Shown here piece after piece: positions 44,190-52,438 of a stretch of 64,000 bases of DNA; position 1 is the stretch's first letter; the number at the start of each line of letters is the position of its first letter. This DNA comes from JAFDZW01 sp964404255. GTDB lineage: Bacteria; Bacteroidota; Ignavibacteria; Palsa-1295. Position numbers and translations under genes: made by a program. The stretch lies in the NCBI GenBank assembly GCA_964404255.1, contig CAYOJJ010000015.1:1-64000 (forward strand). The letters are read 5' to 3'. The notes under the pieces are model-generated. The model did not search any database. It was not told the DNA's origin and saw only the letters and a list, made by a program, of their open reading frames with translations.

Positions 44190-45269
44190 ATGAAGAACTA
44201 CCTTCTCCTTGCAGTTTTGATCGTTTCAGTACCTTTTTCGCATCTTTGGGCCCAAGATAAAAAAGAACTTGCCAAAGAAAAGGCACAGTATTCTATTATG
44301 CTTGCCGATGCGGAGAAGTTTGATTCAGCGATGCTTCTTATGAAAGAAGCTATTTCGCTCGACCCTGCCAATAGCATTTACCCCTACGAAATTGCTTACG
44401 ATTATTACCAGCAAAAGTATTACGATAGCGCTGTTGCAATCTTAAAAGGATTGCTTAATAGACCGGATGCCCAGGACCGGTATTATCAACTGCTTGGCAA
44501 CAGTTATGATTTTTTGAAGCAGCCCGACCAGGCCATTGCTACTTATGACGCCGGGCTGGTACGCTTTCCCACGTCAGCTAATCTCCACCTCGAACGCGGC
44601 ATCATGTATCTGTTCGGCACTGAAAAATCAACGGAAAAAGCCGCCACCAGTTTTGAAAAAGGGGTGCAAGGCAATCCGATGTTTGCTTCCAATTATTATT
44701 GGCTGGCCAAAATTTATTGCGCTTCGAGCGAAAAGGTGTGGGGCGTTATCTATGGCGAGCTCTTTATGAATCTGGAGCCGGGATCGAAACGCACGGAGGA
44801 AATAAGCGCCCTGCTCTATAAAACCTATAGCGATGCCATAACCTTCAAGGATGATACTTCTTTCAATGTTTCCTTTTCCAAGATTACTACTATAAACCCA
44901 AAGAATCCTAAAAAGACAGCGCTCTTTGGAGTCATGGCCTTTGAACCAACGATAGGACTCTCGATCGTGGGAGAGAAAAAGATTTCATTGGCTTCGTTAA
45001 GCCGCATCCGTTCTAAATTTATAGATCGGTATTACAAACAAGAATTAAATAAGGAGTACCCGAATGTATTATTCGATTTTCAGCGTGATCTAAAAGAGGC
45101 AGGCCACCTCGATGCCTATTCGAACTGGATATTCTTAAAAGGAAATGAAACGGAGTTTGAACTCTGGCAGAAATCGCATCAAAAAGAATGGGACGCCTTT
45201 ACGGCGTATTATGAGAAACATTTACTGCAACTCACCGATGCCAATGCCGTATATTTCGGCAAGTATTAA
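44190..45269 (+). CDS. Exported tetratricopeptide repeat protein
   Basis: 359 residues; signal peptide ends LWAQD near residue 22. Residues 25-215 hold four to five TPR units (AQYSIMLADAEKFDSAMLLMKEAISLDPAN, then YDSAVAILKGLL, DQAIATYDAGLVRFP). The C-terminal 145 residues are alpha/beta with W-x-x-F-x-x-Y-Y-E-K-H at the end, of no family I know. Probably periplasmic. It is followed after 19 bases by the DUF1569 gene and may form an operon with it. Confidence 0.85.
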   Translation: MKNYLLLAVLIVSVPFSHLWAQDKKELAKEKAQYSIMLADAEKFDSAMLLMKEAISLDPANSIYPYEIAYDYYQQKYYDSAVAILKGLLNRPDAQDRYYQLLGNSYDFLKQPDQAIATYDAGLVRFPTSANLHLERGIMYLFGTEKSTEKAATSFEKGVQGNPMFASNYYWLAKIYCASSEKVWGVIYGELFMNLEPGSKRTEEISALLYKTYSDAITFKDDTSFNVSFSKITTINPKNPKKTALFGVMAFEPTIGLSIVGEKKISLASLSRIRSKFIDRYYKQELNKEYPNVLFDFQRDLKEAGHLDAYSNWIFLKGNETEFELWQKSHQKEWDAFTAYYEKHLLQLTDANAVYFGKY

Positions 45270-45288
45270 CCGCTAATCGCCGATCGTT

Positions 45289-45738
45289 ATGAATTCTATA
45301 TTTGAACAGGATTCTTATTCAAATATTGTTTCTCGGGTCAACGCTCTTACCCCTTCCACGACCCGTCAATGGGGCACCATGACTCCGGCACAAATGATGG
45401 CTCATGTTTCCGGCGGGCTTGATTTTGCCCTTGGTACCACCCCTACAAAAAAATCATTTGTAGGAAAGCTTTTAGGCTGGATGGTAAAATCCAATGCTTT
45501 TAACGATAAACCATTCGGACAAGGAGCGCCAACCGTCCCATCGATCAAAATGAAAGAAGAGAAAAACTTCGATTCCGAAAAGAAGCATTTACTGGCACTG
45601 CTGGAAAAACTACATACTGGCGGCAGCGCCAATGCGACTAAATATCCCCACCCATTCTTTGGAGACCTGACGGGAGAACAATGGGGTATGCATGTCTATA
45701 AGCACGTAGATCACCACCTACGGCAATTCGGAGTCTAA
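45289..45738 (+). CDS. DUF1569 (DinB-like) protein
   Basis: 149 residues. It carries MTPAQMMAHVSGGLDFALG near residue 30, PFFGDLTGEQWG, and H-V-x-K-H-V-D-H-H-L-R-Q-F at the end, the DUF1569 pattern of a four-helix bundle related to DinB metal-binding enzymes. The His residues are likely metal ligands. Function unknown. Neighbouring genes on the same strand are 19 bases before and 23 after. Confidence 0.9.
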   Translation: MNSIFEQDSYSNIVSRVNALTPSTTRQWGTMTPAQMMAHVSGGLDFALGTTPTKKSFVGKLLGWMVKSNAFNDKPFGQGAPTVPSIKMKEEKNFDSEKKHLLALLEKLHTGGSANATKYPHPFFGDLTGEQWGMHVYKHVDHHLRQFGV

Positions 45739-45761
45739 GTATTTCATCATTACAAACGGGA

Positions 45762-46004
45762 ATGAATATCACAGATATTATCGGCTTCATCGGTGTCACT
45801 ATTTTGCTTGTTGCCTATTTGTTCAATCTAACGGGGCATTTGCCTTCCGGAAGTATTCTGCACTCTATTGCTAATATTGTAGGTGCTGGGTTAGCAGGCC
45901 TGGCTTCCGTTCTTATCAACTATCTACCCTTTATAATCCTCGAAAGCGCCTGGACGGTGGTTGCGCTCTGGAGCCTGGTAAAAGCCCTTAGAGCGGCAAA
46001 ATAA
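45762..46004 (+). CDS. CBU_0592-like small membrane protein
   Basis: 80 residues with three hydrophobic segments (about 5-22, 33-50, 53-72). The first has DIIGFIGVTILLVAYLFNLTG, the phrase common to the CBU_0592 membrane domain. Role unknown. It is last in the run after the TPR and DUF1569 genes. Confidence 0.82.
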   Translation: MNITDIIGFIGVTILLVAYLFNLTGHLPSGSILHSIANIVGAGLAGLASVLINYLPFIILESAWTVVALWSLVKALRAAK

Positions 46005-46018
46005 AGTTAATAATTTTT

Positions 46019-47527
46019 TCAGGCCTTTGGCTCTACCATTATGACTTCTTCCCGTTCAATGACCACTTCTCCGGCGGGAGCGCCTTTGCGCTTACGTACA
46101 AATTTTCTTGCGGTGTAAGCGACGGGAGCGACCTTTTGCGTCTTCGCATCGCTGTAAAAGGCGGCTATTTGGGCGGCCTGCATGATAGCTTCCTTCGGAA
46201 TATCCTTACGGCCGGCACGACGAAGAACAACATGGGAGCCGGCAACATGACGGGCATGAAACCAGAGATCGTCTTTTGCTGCTACCCGCATTGTTAACTC
46301 GTCATTCTGTCTGGCATTCTTTCCGGCGAGAACTTCAAAGCCGCCAGTAACGACAAAACGCCGGTAACGATCGAGATCGTCACCGCTTCGTTCGGCATTT
46401 TCATCGGCTCGCTCGAGTAAAAAAGACTGCGCTTTTAACGATCGTTCGAACCCATCGATCTCCCTGATCGTCGTAAGAGCATCAAGTTCGGCAAGCAGTA
46501 CTTCTATGCTTGCTTTATTCTTCTGTAGCGATTCTAATTGTTTTGTCCGTTCTGCTCGCGCTTCGGCAGCATGCTTTGCTTTATTAAAATAATAAGCGGC
46601 ATTCTCATACGCAGAATACTTCGGATCAAGGGCGAGCGTCTCCATCTTACCACCAAGCTCTATATTTAGAGCTGTACTTCCCTTTGGTAACTCCGAAGCC
46701 TGGAATTGAATGGTCTCAGCTATCGTACGATACCGGTCTTCACGAGAATGCTCACTGAGGCCGTGAAGAGTATCTTCGATGGCCTTTGCCGTCCTCCCAG
46801 CTAAAAGAAGTAGGCGCCCTCGCAACTGCTGTTTGCGCTCACCAATAGCTTGCAGACGTCTTCTATTTCGAAGGACGAATTCTATTCCTTCGCTTGGGCC
46901 GATGGTTCTACCCTCTTGCCGGCCGGTTAATGGTATTGGTGAGAGGAGTAGATTCGTATTATCCTCATATAGTATGGGTTCTTTCGATTGTCGCAGTAAA
47001 GCATCGAAAGCAGAAATATTTTCAACGCTTGCTTCCTTGTAACCGATATAGAATTCTTTTTCGAGATGCTTGCCAAGCATTGGAAGCGCCTGCTTTAACG
47101 GGTCGGTTATTACAATTTCGCGGGCTGCTTTTTTAATGGGCTCTTTTTTAAAACTACTCTTTACTTCTGCTTCCTGGTATAATACTGCGTTGGGTGAGTC
47201 ATAAAATCGAAGTACTAATTGACTATCGGAAAAAGAAAGAATGATCCGTTTGTCATCAGCAGCGATCGATAGATCCGTCAGTGCCATGCCCTGGATTTCT
47301 TTAAAAAAAGAAATGCTGTTTCGCTTCGGTAGCGATGAAGAGGCTATCGTGCTCAAATAGATCGTTGCCTGGGCGGGCACCAGCACTACGGTCACAATAA
47401 ATTCGCTATCGAAGACAAGTTGTAATTCTCCGCTATGAATGGAATAGGCGCGCGTAAAATGCCGGCCAAGAAGCAATGGCCGAAGTTCAGTACATACTTG
47501 ATGCAGGATGTAGTAGTTGGAGATCAC
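46019..47527 (-). CDS. rqcH: NFACT/RqcH-family protein
   Basis: 502 residues. The N-terminal NFACT-N region (1-190) precedes a coiled coil (about 295-385) and the C-terminal NFACT-R/DUF814 part with L-W-F-H-A-R-H-V-A-G-S-H-V-V-L-R (about 409-424), the family hallmark. RqcH binds stalled 50S subunits carrying a peptidyl-tRNA and adds alanine tails. At the Asp-Arg region of NFACT-N this protein reads ADDKRIILSF (90-99), with a Lys between Asp and Arg. The start is a GTG; an in-frame TAA lies two codons upstream and no ATG is near. That GTG sits in a hairpin arm (47525-47544). Confidence 0.88.
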   Translation of the reverse strand: MISNYYILHQVCTELRPLLLGRHFTRAYSIHSGELQLVFDSEFIVTVVLVPAQATIYLSTIASSSLPKRNSISFFKEIQGMALTDLSIAADDKRIILSFSDSQLVLRFYDSPNAVLYQEAEVKSSFKKEPIKKAAREIVITDPLKQALPMLGKHLEKEFYIGYKEASVENISAFDALLRQSKEPILYEDNTNLLLSPIPLTGRQEGRTIGPSEGIEFVLRNRRRLQAIGERKQQLRGRLLLLAGRTAKAIEDTLHGLSEHSREDRYRTIAETIQFQASELPKGSTALNIELGGKMETLALDPKYSAYENAAYYFNKAKHAAEARAERTKQLESLQKNKASIEVLLAELDALTTIREIDGFERSLKAQSFLLERADENAERSGDDLDRYRRFVVTGGFEVLAGKNARQNDELTMRVAAKDDLWFHARHVAGSHVVLRRAGRKDIPKEAIMQAAQIAAFYSDAKTQKVAPVAYTARKFVRKRKGAPAGEVVIEREEVIMVEPKA

Positions 47528-47544
47528 GCGTTGTTAAACGCGTG
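47525..47544 (-). promoter_or_regulatory. Hairpin covering the GTG start codon of rqcH
   Basis: The minus strand reads CACGCGTT, loop TAAC, AACGCGTG: an 8-bp perfect stem with a 4-base loop. The last three bases of the 3' arm are the GTG start codon. If formed, it would hide the start. Confidence 0.5.
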
Positions 47545-47619
47545 CGGCCATCGGCTGGTTGCCGTGCTTTTCTTAGAATGACGAACGATGGCCCAATGCC
47601 AAGAAAGATTGGATAAAAT

Positions 47620-47647
47620 AGCGGCTTCGGTTATGCACGAAGCCGCT
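47620..47647 (-). terminator. Terminator-like hairpin downstream of the 23-codon ORF
   Basis: Arms agcggcttcg (47620-47629) and cgaagccgct (47638-47647) pair perfectly around an 8-base loop; on the minus strand attttat follows. It ends a minus-strand transcript about 100 bases past the small ORF stop at 47746. Confidence 0.7.
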
Positions 47648-47745
47648 CTTATTCTTTCCCTCTTTTGCATCAGTACAGAGGACCATTCGGTTGTGTGAAA
47701 CACTTTCAGGGGTACCGGTGAATGACGATGTAGATCAGATTATCC

Positions 47746-47817
47746 TTACATCATCGCCCACCAAAAGCCAGCAGCCACAAAAGCTGCAAGGATAATGAAG
47801 AATTTTAACTCTTTCAT
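47746..47817 (-). CDS. Candidate 23-residue single-helix membrane peptide
   Basis: An ATG at 47817 opens 23 codons ending in TAA. The peptide has three charged residues at 2, 3 and 5 (Lys, Glu, Lys), then a hydrophobic run of about 17 residues, and ends Phe-Trp-Trp-Ala-Met-Met. It has a TAGTTTTG promoter-like box 54 bases upstream and a 10-bp terminator hairpin about 100 bases downstream, so it is a self-contained unit. It could instead be a small RNA that happens to hold an ORF. The rest of this 595-base gap shows no other gene. Confidence 0.45.
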   Translation of the reverse strand: MKELKFFIILAAFVAAGFWWAMM

Positions 47818-47870
47818 AATTGTGCGGAGGTTTGTTATGTGTTACATTTCTTGCTTAGGATCATCCGTAG

Positions 47871-47878
47871 CAAAACTA
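47871..47878 (-). promoter_or_regulatory. Candidate -7 box TAGTTTTG for the 23-codon unit
   Basis: The minus strand reads aaaTAGTTTTGcta, matching TAnnTTTG, 54 bases before the small ORF start. Confidence 0.38.
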
Positions 47879-48058
47879 TTTATACTAATAATGCTCGAGA
47901 GGCCATAAAGTTACATGGCTAATCGTGAATTTTTTGTAAGAAAACGATTTCATAATAAAAAGCTTGTGTTTTTCATGCAAAATGTTGCGTAAGCAAAAAG
48001 AGGGTACAAAATATTGACTTCATTTACCAATCTCACAAGTACCATTTCTATAAAAGCC

Positions 48059-48084
48059 AAAGCCCACAGAACTCTGCGGGCTTT
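48059..48084 (-). terminator. Terminator of the XRE regulator gene
   Basis: Arms aaagcccacag (48059-48069) and ctgcgggcttt (48074-48084) pair with one wobble around a 4-base loop, with flanking A/T runs. It lies 39 bases past the stop at 48123. Confidence 0.85.
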
Positions 48085-48122
48085 GTAAAACTTATCTTCC
48101 GTGTTGCTACATCCTTCTATTA

Positions 48123-48497
48123 CTACATCCTTCGACGGTGTACTTCTTCTTTCATCACTGTTAATGTCCGGCGAACCCAATCTGCTGTAGCATCATCGGT
48201 GGGATGGCCTCCTAAAAATCGTGACAATGCCATTTCACTGCCTATTACATCGTCGATAGTTAGCGGTTCGGCATTCGGCTGATAAGAAGCAGGGGTATTA
48301 GGTACATACAGCACCTCATAGGCGACGCCGAGGGCCTCGGCTATTTTCCGAAGGGTATTCTTAGTAACCCCGGATTCATCATTCTCAATTCGGGAGAGAT
48401 GCGCCTGAGTAATCCCGGTGATCTTTGAAATATAGTTTTGCTTTACGCCCTTTTCATCCCGCACCCTTCGGATGCGTTGTCCTTGTGTTTCCACCAT
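48123..48497 (-). CDS. XRE-family helix-turn-helix regulator
   Basis: 124 residues. Residues 7-63 form the Cro/CI-type HTH: RIRRVRDEKGVKQNYISKITGITQAHLSRIEN followed by KNTLRKIAEALGV. The C-terminal half (75-124) has no known domain and ends in a basic cluster (VHRRRM); it could serve dimerisation or ligand binding. The targets are unknown. A TATATTTG box is 36 bases upstream and a terminator follows, so the gene is monocistronic. Confidence 0.92.
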   Translation of the reverse strand: MVETQGQRIRRVRDEKGVKQNYISKITGITQAHLSRIENDESGVTKNTLRKIAEALGVAYEVLYVPNTPASYQPNAEPLTIDDVIGSEMALSRFLGGHPTDDATADWVRRTLTVMKEEVHRRRM

Positions 48498-48532
48498 ACC
48501 CTATATCGTTATTTATTATCACGAGCACGATA

Positions 48533-48540
48533 CAAATATA
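48533..48540 (-). promoter_or_regulatory. Candidate -7 box TATATTTG for the XRE gene
   Basis: The minus strand reads cgTATATTTGTAtc, a perfect TAnnTTTG and the same 11-base string as at 5788 and 17889, 36 bases before the ATG. Confidence 0.5.
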
Positions 48541-48739
48541 CGAACAACTATCACTAAAACTAATAAATCTTATATAGAATATGTCCTTCTATTTTCGAAG
48601 AATAGTATATTATCAATATAATACTGCACGCAGTCATGGAAAATAACCCGGAAGCCGGGGTAATACTTTGATAACAGACCGCTATTCAAGCACCTATCAA
48701 TATTGATACAGTGTAATTGGGAACAGTTCGGCGGTATTT

Positions 48740-49030
48740 ATGAATTTACATACCTGCTATATTATAACGGCTAAGAGCACACTCATCGTACCTTGCGTGA
48801 AAGCAGAAAAATATCTAATAACCATTGAGGGCCTTGCCAAACCAACGACCATCACCCGAATGGGATATGGTGTGGCCGGCGAGGAAGTGCAGAAATTTCT
48901 TAATGAAGGGGCTGCGCGCGTCATTGTTCATGTCGTCGGCCCGGAAAAAGAAACGGTCTTCAGTCAGGACCGCGAATGGCGGCTGCTCGATATCAAACAG
49001 CGCATAAAAAATCTTACCCAAGCTGACTAA
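48740..49030 (+). CDS. Hypothetical protein, 96 residues
   Basis: A frame from the ATG at 48740 with an alpha/beta pattern: KYLITIEG, GYGVAGEEVQKFLNEGAARVIVHVVG, then a charged C-terminal helix ending IKQRIKNLTQAD. The part after residue 20 looks like a real soluble protein; the first 20 residues (Cys-rich) are less convincing, and the true start may be a later non-ATG codon. I recognise no family. It converges on the Cys-rich gene, 6 bases apart. Confidence 0.55.
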   Translation: MNLHTCYIITAKSTLIVPCVKAEKYLITIEGLAKPTTITRMGYGVAGEEVQKFLNEGAARVIVHVVGPEKETVFSQDREWRLLDIKQRIKNLTQAD

Positions 49031-49036
49031 CTATTT

Positions 49037-49378
49037 TTATAGTAGCTCTTCCCACTTATTAAGCCCCGATTTTTCTTCATGAGGCATGGGGCAATGTCCG
49101 GTAGCATAACGAGCCTTTTTTGCAACGACACAACCGCAGACCCCGCAGATCTTCTTTTCATCAAAGCCTACCGTTGCGACCTTATATAATGGGGTCGAGG
49201 GCGCATCGATATAATGCTCGCAGGAAAAACAGGTCTCCATCCGTTTAGTAAAGGTTGTTTCGTCTACAATCTCAAACCCGGCGGCAGCCCATTTTGCATG
49301 AGCGGCAAGTGCTCCCGTAAGCAGTTCTACTGTCGATCGCTGAACCGGTTCACTGGCATTATCTGTGCTGTTGTCCAT
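49037..49378 (-). CDS. Small Cys-rich (zinc-ribbon-like) protein
   Basis: 113 residues from the ATG at 49378 (the frame extends to a TTG at 49414). The second half has C-F-S-C near residue 50, then K-I-C-G-V-C-G-C-V-V-A-K-K-A-R-Y and G-H-C-P-M-P-H: six Cys arranged like a treble-clef or zinc ribbon. The pattern CGCxxxxKxR...CPxxxW recalls a small metal-binding family seen in phages and other bacteria. Function unknown; probably zinc-binding. Confidence 0.78.
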   Translation of the reverse strand: MDNSTDNASEPVQRSTVELLTGALAAHAKWAAAGFEIVDETTFTKRMETCFSCEHYIDAPSTPLYKVATVGFDEKKICGVCGCVVAKKARYATGHCPMPHEEKSGLNKWEELL

Positions 49379-49437
49379 TATTTTATCGGCGTAAACTGAT
49401 AGTGATTCAACCAACCGTTCTCGAACGAAATTCCTCG

Positions 49438-49932
49438 TTATCTCACATACTTCATGATTGGCGGTTCCGTTTGAAAGATCGCTCCATTGATAAGCCGCTG
49501 TTTATCATCGGGTACCCAAAGATAAAGCCAATCCTTATTTTTCTCTTCGATGAGATAGTGTAACGAGGCTATGTAATAACCTGCAGCAAGGCCAATTACG
49601 GATTTATAAAAAAAATTATCACTACCGGGCTCGGCAAAGGTACCGCCCGTACCTGCTCCAAAGAGCATTAAGGGAAGCCATCGTAAAAAACCTCCGCGGG
49701 CTTCCAGCTTTATTCTGCGGATAAGCGAATCGTGAACGACCTGGCAATGCGAAAAGCTGAGAAATTCATCGGTTCGTTCATAGGGTTCTAATACGACGAC
49801 CGAAGTATCCCGAATGCTCACTACTGAATATTCATGGCTCGACCCATCACGAAATTCTATGATAGCCTGATATTTTGGCGCACACGAAGAGACGGCCAAT
49901 CCAAGAATGAATAAAAGTGCGATACGGTACAA
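49438..49932 (-). CDS. Lipoprotein, downstream member of a coupled pair
   Basis: 164 residues with lipobox VSSC (Cys17). The start must be the TTG at 49932: no ATG precedes the signal and an in-frame TAG lies 12 bases upstream. The TTG follows the stop of the preceding gene after 4 bases, so ribosomes probably re-initiate. Residues 20-80 show strands E-F-R-D-G-S-S-H-E-Y-S-V-V-S-I-R-D-T-S-V-V-V-L-E-P-Y; then one or two hydrophobic helices (about 90-130); it ends TEPPIMKYVR. It resembles the upstream gene's product. Function unknown. Confidence 0.75.
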   Translation of the reverse strand: MYRIALLFILGLAVSSCAPKYQAIIEFRDGSSHEYSVVSIRDTSVVVLEPYERTDEFLSFSHCQVVHDSLIRRIKLEARGGFLRWLPLMLFGAGTGGTFAEPGSDNFFYKSVIGLAAGYYIASLHYLIEEKNKDWLYLWVPDDKQRLINGAIFQTEPPIMKYVR

Positions 49933-49936
49933 TCGA

Positions 49937-50479
49937 TTATCGAACTACCTGCAATGACGGGGGTTCTTGAGCAGGATAAATAGCATGTTCACGCAAACGA
50001 GCAAGTTGGGTAGTATTGTTCAGATCAAAATACTCATAAGAAGAATTAAGCAGGAATTCGATAACAGTAACGATAGCGAAGGAGCCTAACGCCCATTCCC
50101 CTGCTATCCAACCCAGGTTATCATTGGATCCATGCACGTCCGTATTCATAAGTGCTCCAAAATAGGCAGCCGGTAAAGCAAGCAGAGAGGGGAGAAGATA
50201 ATTCAAGCCTTTGAATGTGGGTGCCGATCGATGATAGATCGCAGAAATATCGGAGAATGAAATAACCGATGCGACCTTAAGTAGTGAATCATTATGGATC
50301 ATATCATCGGAAGTGTAGGGCGCAACCACTACAGAAGAATCCCGGACAGCAAGCAGGAAATCATGACGAGTGGAATGATCACGAAGGACCAGGTTTACTT
50401 CATTATTGCGGACCGGTGTCTCAACCGAGGCACAGCCAACAATTGCGGCTAAGAGTGTAGAGAAGAGAAGATAGCGCAT
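49937..50479 (-). CDS. Lipoprotein, upstream member of a coupled pair
   Basis: 180 residues with lipobox IVGC (Cys16). Strands VNLVLRDHSTRHDFLLAVRDSSVVVAPY (about 28-55) parallel the EFRDGSSHEYSVVSIRDTSVVVLEPY of the next gene, and both end in E-P-P-x-(L/M)-x-x-V-R. Two hydrophobic segments lie near 93-107 and 125-140. The pair are diverged paralogues made from one mRNA. Role unknown; an outer-membrane or periplasmic complex is possible. Confidence 0.8.
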   Translation of the reverse strand: MRYLLFSTLLAAIVGCASVETPVRNNEVNLVLRDHSTRHDFLLAVRDSSVVVAPYTSDDMIHNDSLLKVASVISFSDISAIYHRSAPTFKGLNYLLPSLLALPAAYFGALMNTDVHGSNDNLGWIAGEWALGSFAIVTVIEFLLNSSYEYFDLNNTTQLARLREHAIYPAQEPPSLQVVR

Positions 50480-50582
50480 GGCAGGAATATACTCACTCCT
50501 TGCAGCCCTTGTTTCATATCAGCTAATAACCATAACTGGTATGCCTCAGAGTTCAGCCGACGTAAAGATGGTTTTCGTATCC

Positions 50583-52004
50583 TTAAGAATTAGTTCTGTT
50601 TGTGGCGGGATTAGTATTGCGAACCTTCTGCAATAGCAAACCAAAGAGTACTTCCTTAGGTGAGGATAGGTCATCATATTTAGCCTCTAACTCTTCGGAG
50701 AATGGTGTGCCATGCTCATAAAACTCGATAGAGGCCTCAATGATCTTGAAAAAATATCCGAAAGAATGCTCGGATAATGCCATTCCTTTGCTACGAAGAT
50801 ATTGCAGCGCCCGTTCGCATACCGTTATGGTATAATACCAATCATAGATAAGATAGTAATAGACAGCCTCGACGTAGCGATTCCTTACTTCATTATAGAG
50901 TGTATAGTTATCCTTCGTGTTAAGCGCCATACCGATATCCAGATATTCTTTCGCTTTCGGATAATTATCGGTGAATATATAGTAAATAGCAAATAAGGTC
51001 GCTGCGGTAGCAGAGACGGAAGTCGGTTCTAACGGAAGCAGGGGTCCGAATTGTTTGTGGAGCAGTTGCTCGGCTTCTTCGTATTGCCCAAGATAGATCA
51101 GCAGTTCAACATACCGAAACAAAAATCGGTATTGCTTCCAGACATCATCCGATGACTGGGTTTTACCATAGGCTTCCCTGAATATATTTAATGATTCTTC
51201 ATGGCGTCCCAGATCGAAATAGACATCAGCCAATTCAAAATAGGAGCGGTAGGGCTCATTACGATAGATCGTTGTATCAAACGTGGGGATGAATGGCTCG
51301 ATCTGCTGCAGGTAATGAAGTACTTTTTCCGAATCTTTTTCTACGAAGCGCCAATACCAGGCCAAACTGCGAAAGACGATATTCTTCAAAAAAATATTAT
51401 TCGAAGCCGTAGCTCTTGGCACATATTCCATAAGCTTTTCCAGCTTCGATGCCTGGTCTATCTTTTCTTTCGTCCGATGGACCAACTGATCGTGCACCAT
51501 CTCCTGCTTTATCTTATCGGCTACAAAGGCCAGTTCATAATCTGGATCAGGGGGAGATAGCGTTGATAAGAACTGTTTACTGGAATATTCGAGCAATTCA
51601 TGATCGATATTCGTATAAGGAAATCGGCCTACTAACAGATAGATCATCAGATAAAATTTTCCTCGTTCTGCGGCAGAGGCTTTTTTATATTCTTTTTCTA
51701 CTGACCGAAATTCTTTTTTAAAATGGACCGGTAAATTCTTGTTGACCAAAAATTCAAGCAGTTCGATACCTCCCTGCGGAGCTAATAGCTCATAGGAAGC
51801 ATCGAGCAATAACGAACTCATTTCGTACAAATGAGTTTTGCTGATATCGAGCGTCGCTATTTCTTCATCTAATTTTTCAGGTTCATTATAATGATTTAGA
51901 AGTGCAAGTAATACCTGCTGCTTCTTTCCACGCAACGGCATTGTCTCAAGATGACGACGTTCATCCTCGCTAAGCGTGGTTATTAATTGCTGCAATAAGC
52001 GCAT
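50583..52004 (-). CDS. Large helical-repeat (TPR-like) cytoplasmic protein
   Basis: 473 residues from the ATG at 52004 (the frame extends to a TTG at 52043). No signal peptide. Almost entirely alpha-helical: DERRHLETMPLRGKKQQVLLALLNHY near the start, then units such as YFELADVYFDLGRHEESLNIFREAY, LLIYLGQYEEAEQLLHK and NYPKAKEYLDIGMALNTKDNYTLYNEV, which read as TPR/SEL-like hairpins. Probably a scaffold or protein-binding factor. I know similar unnamed proteins in Bacteroidota but cannot name a family. Confidence 0.8.
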   Translation of the reverse strand: MRLLQQLITTLSEDERRHLETMPLRGKKQQVLLALLNHYNEPEKLDEEIATLDISKTHLYEMSSLLLDASYELLAPQGGIELLEFLVNKNLPVHFKKEFRSVEKEYKKASAAERGKFYLMIYLLVGRFPYTNIDHELLEYSSKQFLSTLSPPDPDYELAFVADKIKQEMVHDQLVHRTKEKIDQASKLEKLMEYVPRATASNNIFLKNIVFRSLAWYWRFVEKDSEKVLHYLQQIEPFIPTFDTTIYRNEPYRSYFELADVYFDLGRHEESLNIFREAYGKTQSSDDVWKQYRFLFRYVELLIYLGQYEEAEQLLHKQFGPLLPLEPTSVSATAATLFAIYYIFTDNYPKAKEYLDIGMALNTKDNYTLYNEVRNRYVEAVYYYLIYDWYYTITVCERALQYLRSKGMALSEHSFGYFFKIIEASIEFYEHGTPFSEELEAKYDDLSSPKEVLFGLLLQKVRNTNPATNRTNS

Positions 52005-52096
52005 GTGCCCAGAATCTACAACAAGCCACGGGTCAAACAGCAAAACTTTTGCTTCGGTGCGATAATAAGGAATAGAAGTTGAATTACGTAAAAATA

Positions 52097-52121
52097 CTGC
52101 ACCTGAGAATCTCAGGTGCAG
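52097..52121. repeat. Perfect 11-bp palindrome
   Basis: Arms ctgcacctgag (52097-52107) and ctcaggtgcag (52111-52121) flank a 3-base centre, 93 bases upstream of the helical-repeat gene on the minus strand. It may be an operator or a hairpin. The gap 52005-52438 holds no gene otherwise. Confidence 0.7.
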
Positions 52122-52205
52122 CAGCTTGTTATTCCGTGACAGTGATAATCAAACTAATGCGTATGTAGTACTGAGTCTGAAAAATTATTTCTCCCACAGA
52201 TTCTG

Positions 52206-52243
52206 GGGTTATCTTTATAACCCAATGAAAAATATTGGGTTAT
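52206..52243. repeat. Overlapping alternative hairpins
   Basis: gggttat (52206-52212), ataaccc (52217-52223) and attgggttat (52234-52243) share a common middle arm: it can pair with the left copy (7 bp) or, as ataacccaat (52217-52226), with the right copy (10 bp), but not both. Confidence 0.6.
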
Positions 52244-52438
52244 GGGCGAGAGAGATAAAATCGAATACAAAAATAATACTTTTTGACTCCCCTTAAAAGT
52301 TGAAAAATGAGATTTTCTTAGTTATCTTGCGCACGTTGCTATAATAGCGATATTGAAGAAAAGGCAAACGCCGCAAGGGTAGAGATTCTTGCACTATCCC
52401 GAGCGGCAACGTATTTCATTATCAACGGTCTTTTTAAT

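Noticed and set aside
47950..48180. Minus-strand frame of 76 codons
   Set aside because: It runs across the XRE terminator and into the XRE gene end; the composition is random.
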